From positions 43,357,559-43,421,558 of the forward strand of contig NC_057765.1 of NCBI RefSeq assembly GCF_010389155.1: a DNA stretch of 64,000 bases. The letters run 5' to 3'. Made by a program: the position numbers and the translations under genes. Below are positions 1 to 12,654 of this stretch, piece after piece. Under the pieces are notes generated by a model. That model had not been told where the DNA came from. It did no database searches and worked only from the letters and a program-made list of their open reading frames with translations. Numbering within the stretch: the first letter of the stretch is position 1; every line of letters starts with the position of its first letter. This stretch comes from Erigeron canadensis (lineage: Eukaryota; Streptophyta; Magnoliopsida; Asterales; Asteraceae).

Positions 1-42
1 TAAATAGCATGCATTGCATTCATTTATTTTTTTGCAAAACAG

Positions 43-1956
43 GTCCAATTTGATCAATTTGTAGCCCAAGGAAAAGTTCTTCACAACTATGCCAATGTCC
101 TTGAGCTCCTACTTAGATTAAGACAATGTTGCAATCACCCATTTCTTGTTATGAGGTAAGAATTCAAAGTTGCACTTAACGATTTAGTTTTCATGATAGT
201 TTTAGCTGAAAATGTAATGGTTTTGTTATATGTACAGCCGAGGTGATTCTCAACAGTTTTCGGACCTAAACAAACTTGCAAGAAGGTTTCTTGATAATAA
301 TCTTGATTCATCAGACCCAAATCCCAGTAAAGCTTATATAGAAGAAGTTGTTGATGGTTTAAGAAGGGGTGAAAACACTGAATGTCCCATATGTCTAGAG
401 TCTGCAGATGATCCTGTGCTTACACCATGTGCTCATAGGATGTGTAGAGAGTGTCTTTTGTCTAGCTGGAGAAGCCCGGCTTATGGCTTATGCCCTATTT
501 GTAGGCAAACTTTGAGAAAAAGTGATCTTATCTCATGTCCAACTGATAGCAAGTTTAGAGTTGATGTTGAGAAGAATTGGAAAGAATCTTCTAAGGTTTC
601 AAAACTTTTGGAATGCTTGGAAAACACAATGAAAAAAGCATGTGGAGAGAAAAGTATCGTTTTTAGTCAGTGGACCTCGTTTTTGGATCTCTTAGAGATT
701 CCATTGAAGAGGAAAAAGATCGGGTTTCTAAGATTTGATGGAAGTTTGTCACAGAAGAATAGGGAAAGGACTTTGAGAGAGTTCAACGAAACAACTGATA
801 AAATGGTGAGCAAACTTTTAAAGAATTGTTTATGTTTAGCTATCCAACTTTTCAAGCAGTCCCTTTGTCACCCTTGCAGGGTTTAGAACATTCTTGCTGT
901 TATTTGTTATGACAAACACAAAACAATCTGTTTTGCATAGTTGCAACTTGCAAGAAAAGACTGTTTCACCCTTGGAAATTTGAAGTTTTTGTATATGAAG
1001 ATTGACTTTTGAGTTTGTTTTGAATATAAAGCTAATTAATGACTTTATGTAGGTGTTGTTAATGTCATTAAAAGCCGGTGGTGTTGGGTTGAATTTGACT
1101 GCAGCTTCAAACGTATATCTTATGGTATTTCTGATTATTCTCATTCTGACTTTCTTGAACATCTTGACTTCAATAATTTTCTATTTTTATACATTTCTTG
1201 GATTGTTTGGAAAACTCATGTCATGTTGCTAATTCGTGCAGGATCCGTGGTGGAATCCTGCAGTAGAGGAGCAGGCAATAATGAGAATTCATCGTATTGG
1301 TCAAAAACGAACTGTTTGCGTTAGAAGATTCATTGTGAAGGTTAGAATGCCATTTTATGAACTTCATTTGGTTTTTGTTGGTTTCTGGCTTGTTTTCCTT
1401 ATGTTTTGACTTTGGAGCTAATAGCCAAAGTCAAACCTTTTCCTGCCTAACTAGTTTAAAATTGGGCTGCTAGTTTTGAATAGTCTCTTTGGCCATCATT
1501 TTCAATCAGGATTTCAAACACCTGCTTCAAATCCTTACCTAGAAAGAAATATTTGCTGGATTTGTGAAAGAAAGCTCTATATTTCTAAAGTTGACCAACC
1601 ACTTTCTTTATTTGACTTTCTAGGATGCTTTAGTCTTCCTAAAGTCTTTTATTTAGTAATTGCCTATTTAGTTATCAGTAATCTTCTGACTTGTAAGCCT
1701 AATGACTTATTTCATGATTTTAATAATTGCAACTTATCATTAAGTTTCTAATCTTGTTTTATGAATGGCTTGACTCTTTTTTTTTTATTAAATCTAATTT
1801 ACTTGACTTTGTTCTTTGGTGCAAAATGTATAGGATACTGTCGAGGAACGAATGCAACAAGTTCAGGAAAGGAAGCAACGGATGATTGCCGGAGCTCTTA
1901 CTGATGAGGAAGTCCGATCAGCTCGACTTGAAGAACTTAAGATGCTCTTTAGATGA
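43..1956 (+). CDS. RAD5A: RAD5A-type SNF2 helicase / RING E3 ligase, 3' part
   Basis: C-terminal part of a Rad5-family protein, which acts in the nucleus in error-free DNA damage tolerance (PCNA polyubiquitination and fork remodelling in the family). Exons I read: 43-155, 238-805, 1053-1124, 1242-1340, 1834-1956 (stop TGA), all with GT-AG borders and joining in one frame. The first exon carries the SNF2 motif [11 protein letters not shown]. Exon 2 holds a C3HC4 RING (CPIC, then CAHRMCREC, then CPIC) inserted in the helicase, as is typical of Rad5. Helicase motif V is [14 protein letters not shown] in exon 3, and motif VI is MRIHRIGQK in exon 4. The end, EELKMLF plus one residue, resembles plant RAD5A more than RAD5B. 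The HIRAN and N-terminal helicase parts lie upstream of the window. No stop or frameshift is seen, so the gene looks functional. Confidence 0.93.
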
Positions 1957-2446
1957 ACTTAAAGTATTCTCAGATTTCCCTTTTTTTTTTTAATTTTATT
2001 GAAATGGTAGTAACATGGTTTAGGCCTTTTTTGGAGTGTAGTATCTATTGTGTAGTCTAGTTTATCACCACTCCTATTTTTTGTATATTGGCTAATCACA
2101 TTATCTCAACCATTTCAGATTATGGTTATTATTAAATCGTAAAGTTTCATTGCATATTATGTGGATTGAATAGAGTAGGTCAAGTGTCTTTTTGTGGTAC
2201 ATTACTTTTATCAATTTTCAACCAATTAAATTTCCTTTTTGGCCCTTTTTTTGTTGCATAAAGTTTTATTTGAACAAAGATTGTGCTACACATATTTTTA
2301 ATTATATATTTGATTCGAATATGATTATACCTCGACTTATATTGAAAGCAAATTGAATTTACAAACTGAACTGATGATCACATTTATTGCTATACCTCGA
2401 TTGTACGTGTATAAATTATGTATATATGGTAAAGTTATTTTGAGAT
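1957..2446. other. 3' flank of the RAD5A-like gene
   Basis: AT-rich 3' UTR and intergenic sequence. It has a T-run shortly after the stop codon and no reading frame worth naming. Confidence 0.5.
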
Positions 2447-2886
2447 TTTTTTTTACGAGAACCTTTGAGAACTTTTTAAATCAAGCCCAACTGATTATTG
2501 TTTTTTACATGAAAATTGTTTTTTGATTGTTTTCTGAATAATTTATGTGTAATTTTAAAGTTTATAATTGTGTGAAACATGAATTATTATCCGTTATACA
2601 ATTATGTGGAGATTTTGATTTTTGATCACATGTGCACGAATATGGGTATGATCACATGTATGCAAGTCGATCACATGTAATCATAGCAATATTCGTGCAC
2701 ATATGATCAAGAATCCAAATCTCCACATAATTGTATAACGGATAATAATCCATGCCTCCACACAATTATAAACTTCAAAATCACATATAAGTTATTCAGA
2801 AAACAATCAAAAAACAATTTTCATGTACAGAATAATCATCGGTTGTGCTTTATTTGAAAAGTTCTCAATAGTTCTCGTAAAAAAAA
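2447..2886. mobile_element. Foldback MITE
   Basis: A near-complete palindrome of about 440 bp. The left end TTTTTTTTACGAGAAC matches the complement of the right end (GTTCTCGTAAAAAAAA), and the pairing continues inward, e.g. the block around 2590-2635 pairs with that around 2690-2745. It has no coding capacity. I found no clear target-site duplication, so the superfamily is open. Confidence 0.75.
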
Positions 2887-3553
2887 GGGGTTTTTAAAAT
2901 AAATTTTCAATATATATATATATATACTATATTTTGCAGGGAAAGGGAAGAAATTAGATGATTTGATTAAAAATAAAATTGATGTTTGGTTTGTGCGTAG
3001 ATGAGATTTTGGGATATGGTGGTGGTATTTGGGGTTGGGTTTAACTAATAATTCATCATCATATATTCATATTATATAAATTGTATAATAATTAAAATAT
3101 ATACATGGCTCCAAGGTGGTAGAAGTTGAGTAAAAATAAAAAAAGATGTAACCGGTTAATTAGAGTCCATGTCATCAGCAACAGGTCATGACCCCACAAA
3201 AGTCATTTTAACCGGTTTCAATCTTTAAAATATAACTTTTTTTTTATTAAAGTCCCACAAAAACAAAAATGTCAAAGTTGAAACACTTTTCAAACAATTA
3301 GCCCTACATATAACTACATAAAGAATGAACTTGTATTATACAACATTTTCATGAAAAGATAATATTTGATACCCTTTAGTGGCTTATGAGTTTTTTTGAA
3401 CAACAGATTTTAGTGGCTTAGGAGTTGATTGAACATCTCAACTTATCATTCAAATCATACATATCTTGATATCCATGTTCAATCTTTAAAAATAAATTAA
3501 AGGCAGGAGCTTTGCCCAAACTTTCACTAGACAATCCACCCTCTAATTATAAA
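2887..3553. other. Intergenic, AT-rich
   Basis: It contains a short (TA)n run near 2910-2927 and two close ACCGGTT sites near 3150 and 3210. There is no coding signal. Confidence 0.4.
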
Positions 3554-3600
3554 CTAGCTAATCAACCCGGATTGAATCCAGATTATTTTAAAATTTTAAA
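3554..3600 (-). mobile_element. Helitron-like 3' terminus
   Basis: Read on the minus strand, a short imperfect hairpin (CTGGATT C AATCCGG) is followed by GATTAGCTAG and then T. This is the plan of plant Helitron 3' ends: a GC-rich hairpin, a spacer, CTRR, then a host T. The same GATTAGCTAGT tail occurs near 24592 (-) and 42457 (+). The 5' end was not located. Confidence 0.5.
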
Positions 3601-3869
3601 AATTGCATCTAATTTGTGTTGTTTTGGGTTAGAGCTTGATATCAATTATAAATGCTTTGAAGTTTGAACCATTATACTTTTAAAACATTCCAATAACATC
3701 CTTCAAGCTATCAAGTATAATACAAACATTATCTTATGGATCCAAATGATATCAAAGGCCACAAAAAGAACCGAATGTAGATGCAAAACAGAATGTGTAT
3801 CCAAATTGCTTATAGCAACAAAACCAATTATATGATTATAAACATATTCATCTATATTAAACATCATAT

Positions 3870-4871
3870 TGTTAGAATATATGAACATATAAACATACAA
3901 GATCACGAATAAGCGCAACGGAAGAAATCGAAACATATATGCAATCACATTAATTAACAAAGAGAGAATCGAGACGTGTACCTTATATGCAAAGATCCAA
4001 TTGAAATAATAATAATAAGATTATTATTAATGCTTAGGGTTTAAAGCAAAACCCCTCCACGATCACACACTAGACACCCCGAATAATGTATGCTAGTACC
4101 CCGATCACGAACCTAACAATCTTTGTTTATCCCCTTCTATCGAAAACCCTTATGAACCGAATCCTTTTGTTATCAACTAACAAAACCAAAGACTTTAATT
4201 AATGCTAAAGCATTAATTGTAAGTGATATGTTCTATGTAGTTTTCGAACGGACAAAACCAAAACTCTTTACGAGTTTGTGTTTTCGGCCGAAAGGAATAG
4301 AAGGAGGAAAAGAGAGGTTTTTTTCTTGTGTGAATGAATGAAAAACCTAGGAATTAGCCCTTATATTTATAGGGTAATTTTAGGTTAACATTACTTGGAA
4401 ATTAAGCAACATCAAGGCTATGGAAAGCCTTGATGAAACCGTCCCATGTCATGGACCTAGGTCCAAGCCCACTTTCCAATTTTCACATTTTAATCCTCCT
4501 TTTTAATTAATTAAATATAACTAATCCTTTAACTATGTTTAATTAATTATTTCGTGATCAAACTAATTAATATATTACTTTAATATATCAATTGTTATTA
4601 TCGAGTGACCGTGTCATTTCGTGTGACCCCGTAGGCTTAAATTATTCCCGGACATGCGACTTATAATAATATGATCATATGCCAACACATATATCATGTA
4701 CTTAATAGATATCATAGGTAGTCACGTAGTGAAGATAAACTTAATCATATTTTCTCACGTACCTGATATATAGTTATCAGCTTGAGCAGCACTAGATAAC
4801 AACTCCAACGACAGAAACGACCAATAAGTACTTAGCCAAACTTCTTGAAAACCCGCCTAAACATGTTAACA
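3870..4871. mobile_element. Solo LTR, 1002 bp, 5-bp TSD
   Basis: The block starts TGTTAGAATATA and ends CATGTTAACA, so it has TG...CA ends with a TGTTA/TAACA inverted pair. It is flanked by CATAT at 3865-3869 and again at 4872-4876, a perfect 5-bp duplication. There is no internal gag-pol and no second LTR, so this is best read as a solo LTR left by recombination. Length and ends fit a Ty1/copia-like LTR, but the superfamily cannot be proven without internal sequence. Confidence 0.8.
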
Positions 4872-4876
4872 CATAT

Positions 4877-5329
4877 ATGGTATACAATTGCAAGCTACCA
4901 CATGCAAAAATATAGACCAAACAGTTGGTGAGTCACAATAATAGCAGTTGTTTTAAACAATAGCACTCACTTTGTCCAGTTACTGAAATAAGCTTGAATC
5001 AAAATCAATTATTTATAAAGCCATACGAAACCTTAAAAAAGGTTGAAAAAGTAATCAAAAATTCGAAATCATACAGATTATAAAATGTAACACCATTTAT
5101 AAATCAGACGTGATGGTAAAAATGCAGACTAAAACCCTTTATCCAACGATATTCCTTTCGCATCATCAAAATCCATTCAACAAATCAAAAACCTAAAAGT
5201 AAATCCTAATGTATATAACCAAATCAAAAACACTATAATAATCGAACAAAAAAAACACAAAATCAAAAACAATATCACTTTTGACGGAGATAGTAACTAC
5301 TACGATGATTTGTAAAATAAGAGTAATTA
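4877..5329. other. Intergenic, AT-rich
   Basis: Low-complexity A-rich sequence. I see no gene or clear repeat. Confidence 0.4.
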
Positions 5330-6576
5330 TTATATCAAATCCCTAATCATACACAATTGAGTTGCATAATTGGCTAAATTAGTTCTCTTCAGAAGTTCGA
5401 AACATGATTGTAAGACTTCGATTTTGGCCAATATTGAGTCTCTTTCATCCTGCAAAAGAAATATCATGAATCTGAATCGATATTGAAAAGAAAGTAAGTG
5501 GTCTATTTCCCAAAATGTCATATTTTTGATCATATATCTTGAAAATATATTATTGATGGAACCACTGTTGTATTTTTTTGGTAACGACAATGAATTAATA
5601 GGACCGAGCCCATTTAAAGTGAGAAAGAAGGTTTACGATACAAAAAGAAAAATAGCATAGGACTTTGAGGAGGAGATCCCAGCAGACTAAAGTTTAATAC
5701 ACTACTCCACACATACACATAGGGTAGGTAAATTGTTCACTTCTCCTAACTAATGATTAAGATATCTACTTTGCAAAGCGCTTTCTTTGGCTGATGCATT
5801 CCTTTATCATATCGTTTAACATGGTCTCCATATGTATCACTATAATATATTTGTTTTTGAAATGAATCAAAGCCAATGTAGTTGCATCTTGGCGCAAAAA
5901 AAATAAAATCCGATACCTTTTTATACTTCTCTTAGTCTGGACAAAAGAAGCCTATTCATGAAGCTCAAGTTAGAAATAACCCTTCCAATAAAACACAAAA
6001 ATCAGGTCAGATATCATACATAACCTGCAATTAAAGTTTTGGAATAGATATACTAATCTAAGAAGGTGAATTCCTCCATGACATTCCATTAAACACTTTA
6101 AGTGCATTATATTAATGCCACCATAAATAGACGAAGAACATCCTTGATCACGATCAATAATCATGACATTATTTAGAGATATTCAAATGAAATGGGTTTA
6201 TTCAAAAGTTACAACACTGAAATATACAAAAGTCCTTTTCAGAATCAAAACACATATACATACAATTTGAATCTATAACAAACCAATAATAAAAATTAGA
6301 GAACCAATATACTTGCTGAATTCAATTGTGTAAATATCTATACAACAAACATGCCTAGTAGATACCCTTTATAATTAACAACTCAACCAAATTAAGAATA
6401 TAAATAAGAACCCTAAAATCAAAATATCAAAAAAACCTTAATTAAATTTGGGAAGATACCTGAAATCCATTACACCCGGATAACCCGTCATATTGAAACA
6501 CGAGGACATCAATCATGAAATTCGGGATCGGAATGTGACCACCGCCTAAAGTTAGGAATCTGAAACACGATGGCAT
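5330..6576 (-). CDS. Hypothetical 78-residue protein, two exons
   Basis: I do not recognise this family. Exon 1 (6576-6460) encodes 39 residues from ATG to a donor CAG|gtatct. Exon 2 (5449-5330) follows an acceptor tttgcag and encodes 39 residues to TAA. The two join in phase 0. The first half is hydrophobic with a GGGHIPIPNF stretch; the second half looks helical (DERDSILAKIEVLQSCFELLK). Support is the splice sites and the amino-acid composition only. An alternative acceptor near 6029 would give an early stop. It could be a short gene, the tail of a longer one, or a transcribed non-coding locus. Confidence 0.35.
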
Positions 6577-7940
6577 TAGTCTCGTTAATACTCTGATGAA
6601 GATGATGTTATTTGCTCAAAGTTGGGATTCACGAAATCAATCCTATTCAGATGAAGATCTTGTTTACTGGGAAAAAGAGGAAGTAAGATAACTGTTGCTT
6701 ATATTTATTTAAATTTAATTAATAAGTTTTCTTTTTTTCGGGAATACGTGAAAGAAAGGGGATGTTATGCTGCCACCTGGCAGCTTTTCAAGTATAATTA
6801 GTTGTAGGAACCTTATTTTATTAGGGAGAGAGAAATCTGTTAAAATAAAATTCTAAATTCTAACTTTAAAATCATAGATTTTAATTTTTATATATTCACC
6901 ATGATAATTTATAGATTTTAAACATATTTTGTTTGTTTTTATCTATGTTTTGATATACCTTTTATATTAAAAATTTACTAACTTTATTTATTTATCAGAG
7001 CTTGGCAAAATTTATTTCAAATGCATACCCTATCAGTTAAAGTTTTGTTACAATTTATATAGTTTTTGCTTTAAAACTATAAATAAATATTAAAAGTGAA
7101 TATTAATGGAAAGATGAAAGCAAAACATGGCCACAAATTGTGGTTTAGTGTTTTACTAACGTAAGGATTGGGAGAGGGCCACGTTGCTCATCGATGACAT
7201 ATTGACATACTTATTACTTTTATGAGATAAACGGTAACATGAGAAGCACGGTCGACGCGACGTGGGTGGTGTATATGAAATATAAGCTACGTTTTCCTTG
7301 GATTTTTTATATGAGTCAAAGATCCATCTAGTCTAGGAATATATATTTTTTTTACTAAATAAATGCACATACAGGTCTTATCTTAATCTTCGAATAATGT
7401 CACATAACTTTGATGTATTTATTATTTAACCTTCTCGGCTCGGCTTGGCTTGGCTTCATAATATTACAAGTCAAGTAATTCTCATTTCCTTAAAACATTT
7501 TACGTACCGCTAGACTTAATCGATTATAAACGTTTGACCTTAGTCACTTTTTTTTTTATAAAGTTATTATTATTATAAATATCAAGAAAATAGGCTTACT
7601 TGCGAGTGATATATTTTGGAAAGATTGGGTGAGTATCATTTACATTTTACATGATTTTATTAAATCAGATTAAAATAAAATGGTAAATCCAAAAAGAGGC
7701 ATTCAGAAATCAGAATGAAAGTAATTAGTAAAGCTGTTTACAGCCAAACAACCAGAAACTGTTTAAAGAAAACCAGCTGGCATTTAGTCAAACCACGACT
7801 CTCTTTCCTTTCCGTGTACCACAACCAAATATTTTACTCTCTATTAAATAAAGACTAAAATAACCGTCATTTCCGAAAGCCAAGCCGACCACATAAGAAA
7901 ATCCAGCTCAGCGTGCTCACCACACGCCTCTCACACACCC
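6577..7940. other. Intergenic and upstream region of the 8.1-kb gene
   Basis: AT-rich with no coding frame. A short CGGCTCGGCTTGGCTTGGCTT stutter lies near 7437-7456. Confidence 0.4.

Positions 7941-7986
<46 letters not shown>
7941..7986 (+). repeat. (CT)n(AT)n microsatellite in probable 5' leader
   Basis: A (CT)n run of about 22 bases is followed directly by (AT)n of about 24 bases, ending about 130 bases before the ATG at 8116. CT-rich tracts are common in plant core promoters and leaders, so this may lie at or near the transcription start. That is inference. Confidence 0.8.
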
Positions 7987-8115
7987 GGACCCAATTTTTC
8001 TCTCTAACCATTAATTCTCAATCCATCTATCCATCCAAATTATAAAACCAAATCCCTCAAATCTCAAACAAAGCGAATACCTTACAGAATTATTTTAATC
8101 TGATTTATTATTACT

Positions 8116-8487
8116 ATGATAATGGCGGAGAAATCGATGAGGAAGCAGAAACCTAGTAGATTACAACGGCGAGCCCCGGCGTCAATACAAATAACTCCGG
8201 CGAGTCAATGGAACGTTGCGATTCCGCTTTTATCGCCATTAGCTAGTTCACCACCACCACTGGATCTGGATGTAAATAATAATAATGATACAAATGTGAC
8301 ATCATCAGATTCAGAGACGACGGAGAAAACAACAACAATAAAACAAGAAGTGTATTATAAGAAATGGCAACATCCAGCTGCTCCTTTTTATTATCACCCA
8401 CCTGCTGCTGCTGCTCCCCATAATTTTAATAATTCTAACTTTTTATTACACTCCTTCATTTGTACTACTACTACTAGTATTGATTAA
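8116..8487 (+). CDS. At4g14450-like small protein
   Basis: A single-exon gene of 123 codons. The N-terminal third is basic and carries SRLQRRAPASIQI followed by WNVAIPLLSPL, which I recognise as the core of the plant family annotated as 'uncharacterized protein At4g14450, chloroplastic'. Its biochemical role is not known to me. The remainder is low complexity: a Pro/Ser stretch, an Asn/Thr-rich acidic stretch, then His/Pro/Ala runs. A second in-frame ATG two codons on (MAEKS) could be the true start. Codon runs such as AAT and ACT triplets in the tail suggest slippage-prone, fast-evolving sequence. The (CT)n tract upstream fits a leader. Confidence 0.75.
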   Translation: MIMAEKSMRKQKPSRLQRRAPASIQITPASQWNVAIPLLSPLASSPPPLDLDVNNNNDTNVTSSDSETTEKTTTIKQEVYYKKWQHPAAPFYYHPPAAAAPHNFNNSNFLLHSFICTTTTSID

Positions 8488-9715
8488 TTTATTGATTGAT
8501 TGTTACACCTTTTTTTTTTTTTGTTACAAGGTTGATTCATCATTTCATCAATCAATCAACCAATCCTCATTCATAATTTGTAGTAACTTGTACTTGATTT
8601 GGTAGATAGTGACGGTACGTGTTTTTAGATCTAACGGTCAATCATTTCATTTATTTATTTGTTAATCTTGATATCTTTTGTATAGAATATAGTTTACCAA
8701 AATCCTAGAATAAAATATAGTATGAAAGAATTAGATACTACGAGTAATAAACTAACGATTAACGAAGGGGTCTTTACTTGATTCATGTTGACTACTTCCA
8801 CTACTATGATATTTAGGTACAACACATTTTTTTTTAGACAACTATTTTTCACATGAAAATTCCGCATATATTTACGGACTATATTTTTTTTTGTCGATTA
8901 ATATTCTTATATACTGAATAACTTTTATCGTACTTTCGACCTTGCCTTGCCAACGCGTCTTGTCTTTGATCCCTGTAGTAAATGATCGTCTTCAACTCTC
9001 ATAGGCACATGTTTAAGACTGGAAAACAACTTGTCGAATTTGTGGTTTTGTTACCATATCACGGATCTGTCTTATCAACAAAGCAATACAAAAAGCTAGA
9101 AAAAAAAAGTCACAACAGCTAGAAAGGAATACTTGAAAAAATAAAAGGTGTATCTTTTGTCAGAGTGGGATTCTTGTAAACAAACTGCTTTGATCCATAG
9201 TCCATAGTAGTCAAATCATTTTAGGCCATCAGTTTGTAAAGCCCATGAGACATAGTAGTCCAGCAAACTTGTACAATCTGGCCCATTAGCTTTAGAATCT
9301 TCAAGCTCACCTTTATTTCCATGTATATATATTCCGACAAGGTTCTAAGAGTAACACAAACACACTATAAGACAAGATGCTTTAAACATGCTAAGATTGA
9401 TAAAGCTATTTTAGTATATCTTAACATAATTTGGTTGAAATGGTTAACACCTTTTCTCTTTACATACAGATGTCAAAATTTTATTCTCATGTCTTGTGAG
9501 GATGTCGTCTTTAATCTTATATAAGATTTAAAAATAATCTATCTACTTTAGGTTACGGATAAACTGTTTATATCTCAACCTTATATCTCAACCTTTTCAT
9601 ACTTTGTTGCGGTATTAGACCCAAAATCCATAGAAAAGGACATTGTGACCCCATTTGAACCAAAACAACCAATTTTATATGCTACATAGACCATTTTCCT
9701 TGCAAACTGGTTAAA
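8488..9715. other. 3' flank and intergenic
   Basis: It begins with the T-rich 3' end of the 8.1-kb gene. The rest is AT-rich with only short spurious reading frames. Confidence 0.4.
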
Positions 9716-9736
9716 TAGAAGGAGGTATTGCCTGTT

Positions 9737-9853
9737 CAGATTAGCTCACATTACGAGTCTTTTTGACTTAAATGTATGAAATCTAATCAAGGTGTTTGGA
9801 TTAGCTCACGATAACTAGCCTTTTTGACTCAATTGTATGAAATCTAACAAGGA
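9737..9853. repeat. Imperfect tandem duplication, about 60 bp x2
   Basis: Two copies of a unit containing GATTAGCTCAC, then TTTTTGACT, then TGTATGAAATCTAA lie side by side with several substitutions. Confidence 0.65.
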
Positions 9854-10139
9854 TAAATATATGATTGTTTTTTCAAAATGTTAATTGGTAGCTCACCAAT
9901 GTTTTCTAAAGCTAGCCCGTATGCATGCATATTCGTCAATAATTTGTATTTCATGAACATTAAGGTACTGGACATTATTATAGGCACCTGAAGGCTGAAC
10001 CTAGTCCATTGGTGTTTGGACTTGAGCATTTAAATTAAGAGCGATACGAATATGACCACAGTTCTTAAAGCTGATTGTGGACTCAGTATGGGCACAACTG
10101 ACTTTTAGTAGTCAATTATAGACATGTCCCCAAAGTTAG

Positions 10140-10440
10140 TTTTTTCAAACCGGTTCTGGAAAAATGAAAACCAAACCCGGTCAAATTAGTTTTAACCAAT
10201 CCGGTTTGGTTTTTGGGAAACCCATCGGTTTGAAACAGGTTAGGGTTTTGGTTCCCAGAATCGGTTTTTTACCGGTTTGAGACCGGTTTGATTTCGGTTT
10301 TTGAGGAAAAAAAACCTGAAAAAACCTAGAAAATGTCAACCTTTAAGCAAAGCCGGTTTTTGGTCAAAACTGGTTTTTATCGCGTTGACTCAAACTGATT
10401 TTGGTTCCAAACCGAATTTTGGGAACGACTAGTCGATCAA
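10140..10440. repeat. AACCGGTT-rich self-similar repeat
   Basis: About 300 bp holds many variants of the words CCGGTTT, AAACCGG and GGTTTTGG on both strands, plus short matches to each other. It resembles non-autonomous hAT-type elements built of short self-complementary words, like the block at 48670-49057, but I could not fix its ends or a TSD. Confidence 0.45.
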
Positions 10441-12101
10441 TACATTAAGAAATTTTGGTGTACATTATCAAACATGTTTTAAAATATTATATTGTACAAT
10501 ACTTTAAAATATATTTGGTTCGTGAAGGTGAAAAATTATGATGTATGGATAATCACTCATTTATCATTAAATTAATTTCATATATGTATATATACACTTA
10601 TACACAAAGCTAATGCAATAGTTTTTGATTTTGTGAAGCAACGATATTAATAGTTATAGAAATAAAAATATTACTCGTAATACTAGCTAGACTAGGCATA
10701 TTGGAAATAATATATACATTTTTGAAATGGCTATATTCGCTAACATATATGTACAAAATTCTACAAATGCCTCTTTTCTTGCATGTGAGTATGTGTCTAT
10801 GTGACATTCCCACAACAAGATTATAGCTTTTAACAGAAAATAAAATACAATGATCAGATAAGTTAGTTACTTAATTATGACACCACGTTCGTCAAACTTG
10901 TGTTTCACTTATTGTTTAGACGACAACAGAAAACCAAATACTAATCCACTATAAGAAAGGGTTAGTTCATGAGCTACTTGGTTAGATTTTCATGATCCTA
11001 ATTTAGTAATTTGATTTACTATTTAGATACTTATATTTAGTCTTGTGATGTCTATCGCCCCTAACGATTCACATGTTCCTTCAATTCCATTTAAATTATA
11101 TTATTGGGTTACAAACATTACATCTAATGAAAAAATCAAAATGTAAATGATTGATTGTTCATAATCCACTTGTGAATGATTGACGGTCCATACTTCATCT
11201 ATTTAGTCACCTATCGTGACAACTTAATTGACATGACACAATTTTCTTTCTTATTTTAATTTTCACAATCATTTCATATGGATTGTATTTGCGTTTCCGA
11301 AAAATAAAATATGCTTATAAAGGAAAATGATTTATCCTCCTAATAATTTTAGCTGATGACATGTGGATACCATTAATTCTTTTTCCCAATCTCACATCCT
11401 GATTTTCCATATGTCACAATCCTACTAATTAGGAGGATTTTTAGGCTAATAAGAGGATTGATCATTAACCGTTTCTAAATTACCTTTTGATAGACTATAA
11501 ACTTCATTAGTCCTTTGTATGTGCAGTGGCTTATTAAAGAAGTCGAAGTTTAACAAATCATCATTTATATCTTACAACTTCTATTCAACTTCATAATATA
11601 GAACATACTTCAAGCATGACACAAAATCTTCAAGTAGAGAAAGGAATATTCTTTTACATGTTCATCAAATACATGTGTTATATATATACCTAAAACTCCC
11701 CCAACAATAAAAGCATTGATGTGAAGCCATTTGTACAATCAACATCCACTGAAAACGACCAGAGATACATGAATGTATATATACATAAAATAGTGATAGC
11801 GATATTAAGGTAAACCTTAAATCAAGAAATACACCCGTGAGAAATTCGGGTCCCAAATGTCATGTGATAATGAAACATATGGAAAGTGTCTATACCTGAC
11901 CAAATTCATGCATGCTTCCCTTGTCATTCCTTTCACTTGAATATTGTCAAACACAACATGTTATCTCCCATTGATATTAGGTTCCTTTGCGTACATACAC
12001 AATATGACACCATGTGCATGTCACATGTCATTTTCATTCATAACATGTCATCTTTTCTTTTAATAGTGCATGTAGTTATATCATTGTATCCATTCTATCT
12101 A
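10441..12101. other. Intergenic
   Basis: AT-rich with no supported gene. A short inverted pair (AATTAGGAGGAT against ATCCTCCTAATAATT) lies around 11334-11440. Confidence 0.35.
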
Positions 12102-12219
12102 CCATGTGTTATTTAACAGAAAGAACTTTATTTAATGGAACTTCCATACATGCTCTATTGCCATGTGTTATTTAACAGAAAGAACTTTATTTAATGGAAC
12201 TTCCATACATGCTCTATTG
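12102..12219. repeat. Perfect 59-bp tandem duplication
   Basis: Copy 1 at 12102-12160 and copy 2 at 12161-12219 are identical by eye, starting CCATGTGTTATTTAACAG. Identity implies a very recent duplication or an assembly artefact. Confidence 0.9.
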
Positions 12220-12654
12220 CCCTGTTTAGCTATTTATATACTAGTAGACGTTTTTAAATTGTTGTATAACTCGTTGTAAAGGATATAGGATTTAACTGTG
12301 CTAGCGTTCATTGGCCGAAAAGTCTCTAATATACTCGGGTTATACAGCTAAACAATGTTTTCTATGGACTCTGGGTAGAATAGTTGTGCCAAAATAGACT
12401 CGGGTTTCATGTTCTTAAAAATCGATGAACACATGTAATACCCTCGAACTTATTCACCTTTCAATGATTTCCTCAATGGGATTTTCATACAGAAGACTAA
12501 ACCTGCATTTAACCCATCTTAACACTATACATATTAATATAACTCTAATCAATATCGAAGATATCCCCCTATCCTCAGTTAGATATGTTAGTTAACTAAT
12601 CATCCACCTTATACCAACTTAGATAAGCGGTTTTGACTTTGAGTTTGACCTTCA

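Noticed and set aside
1476..1751. Open frame between RAD5A exons
   Set aside because: It lies wholly in the intron 1341-1833 and has no family resemblance.
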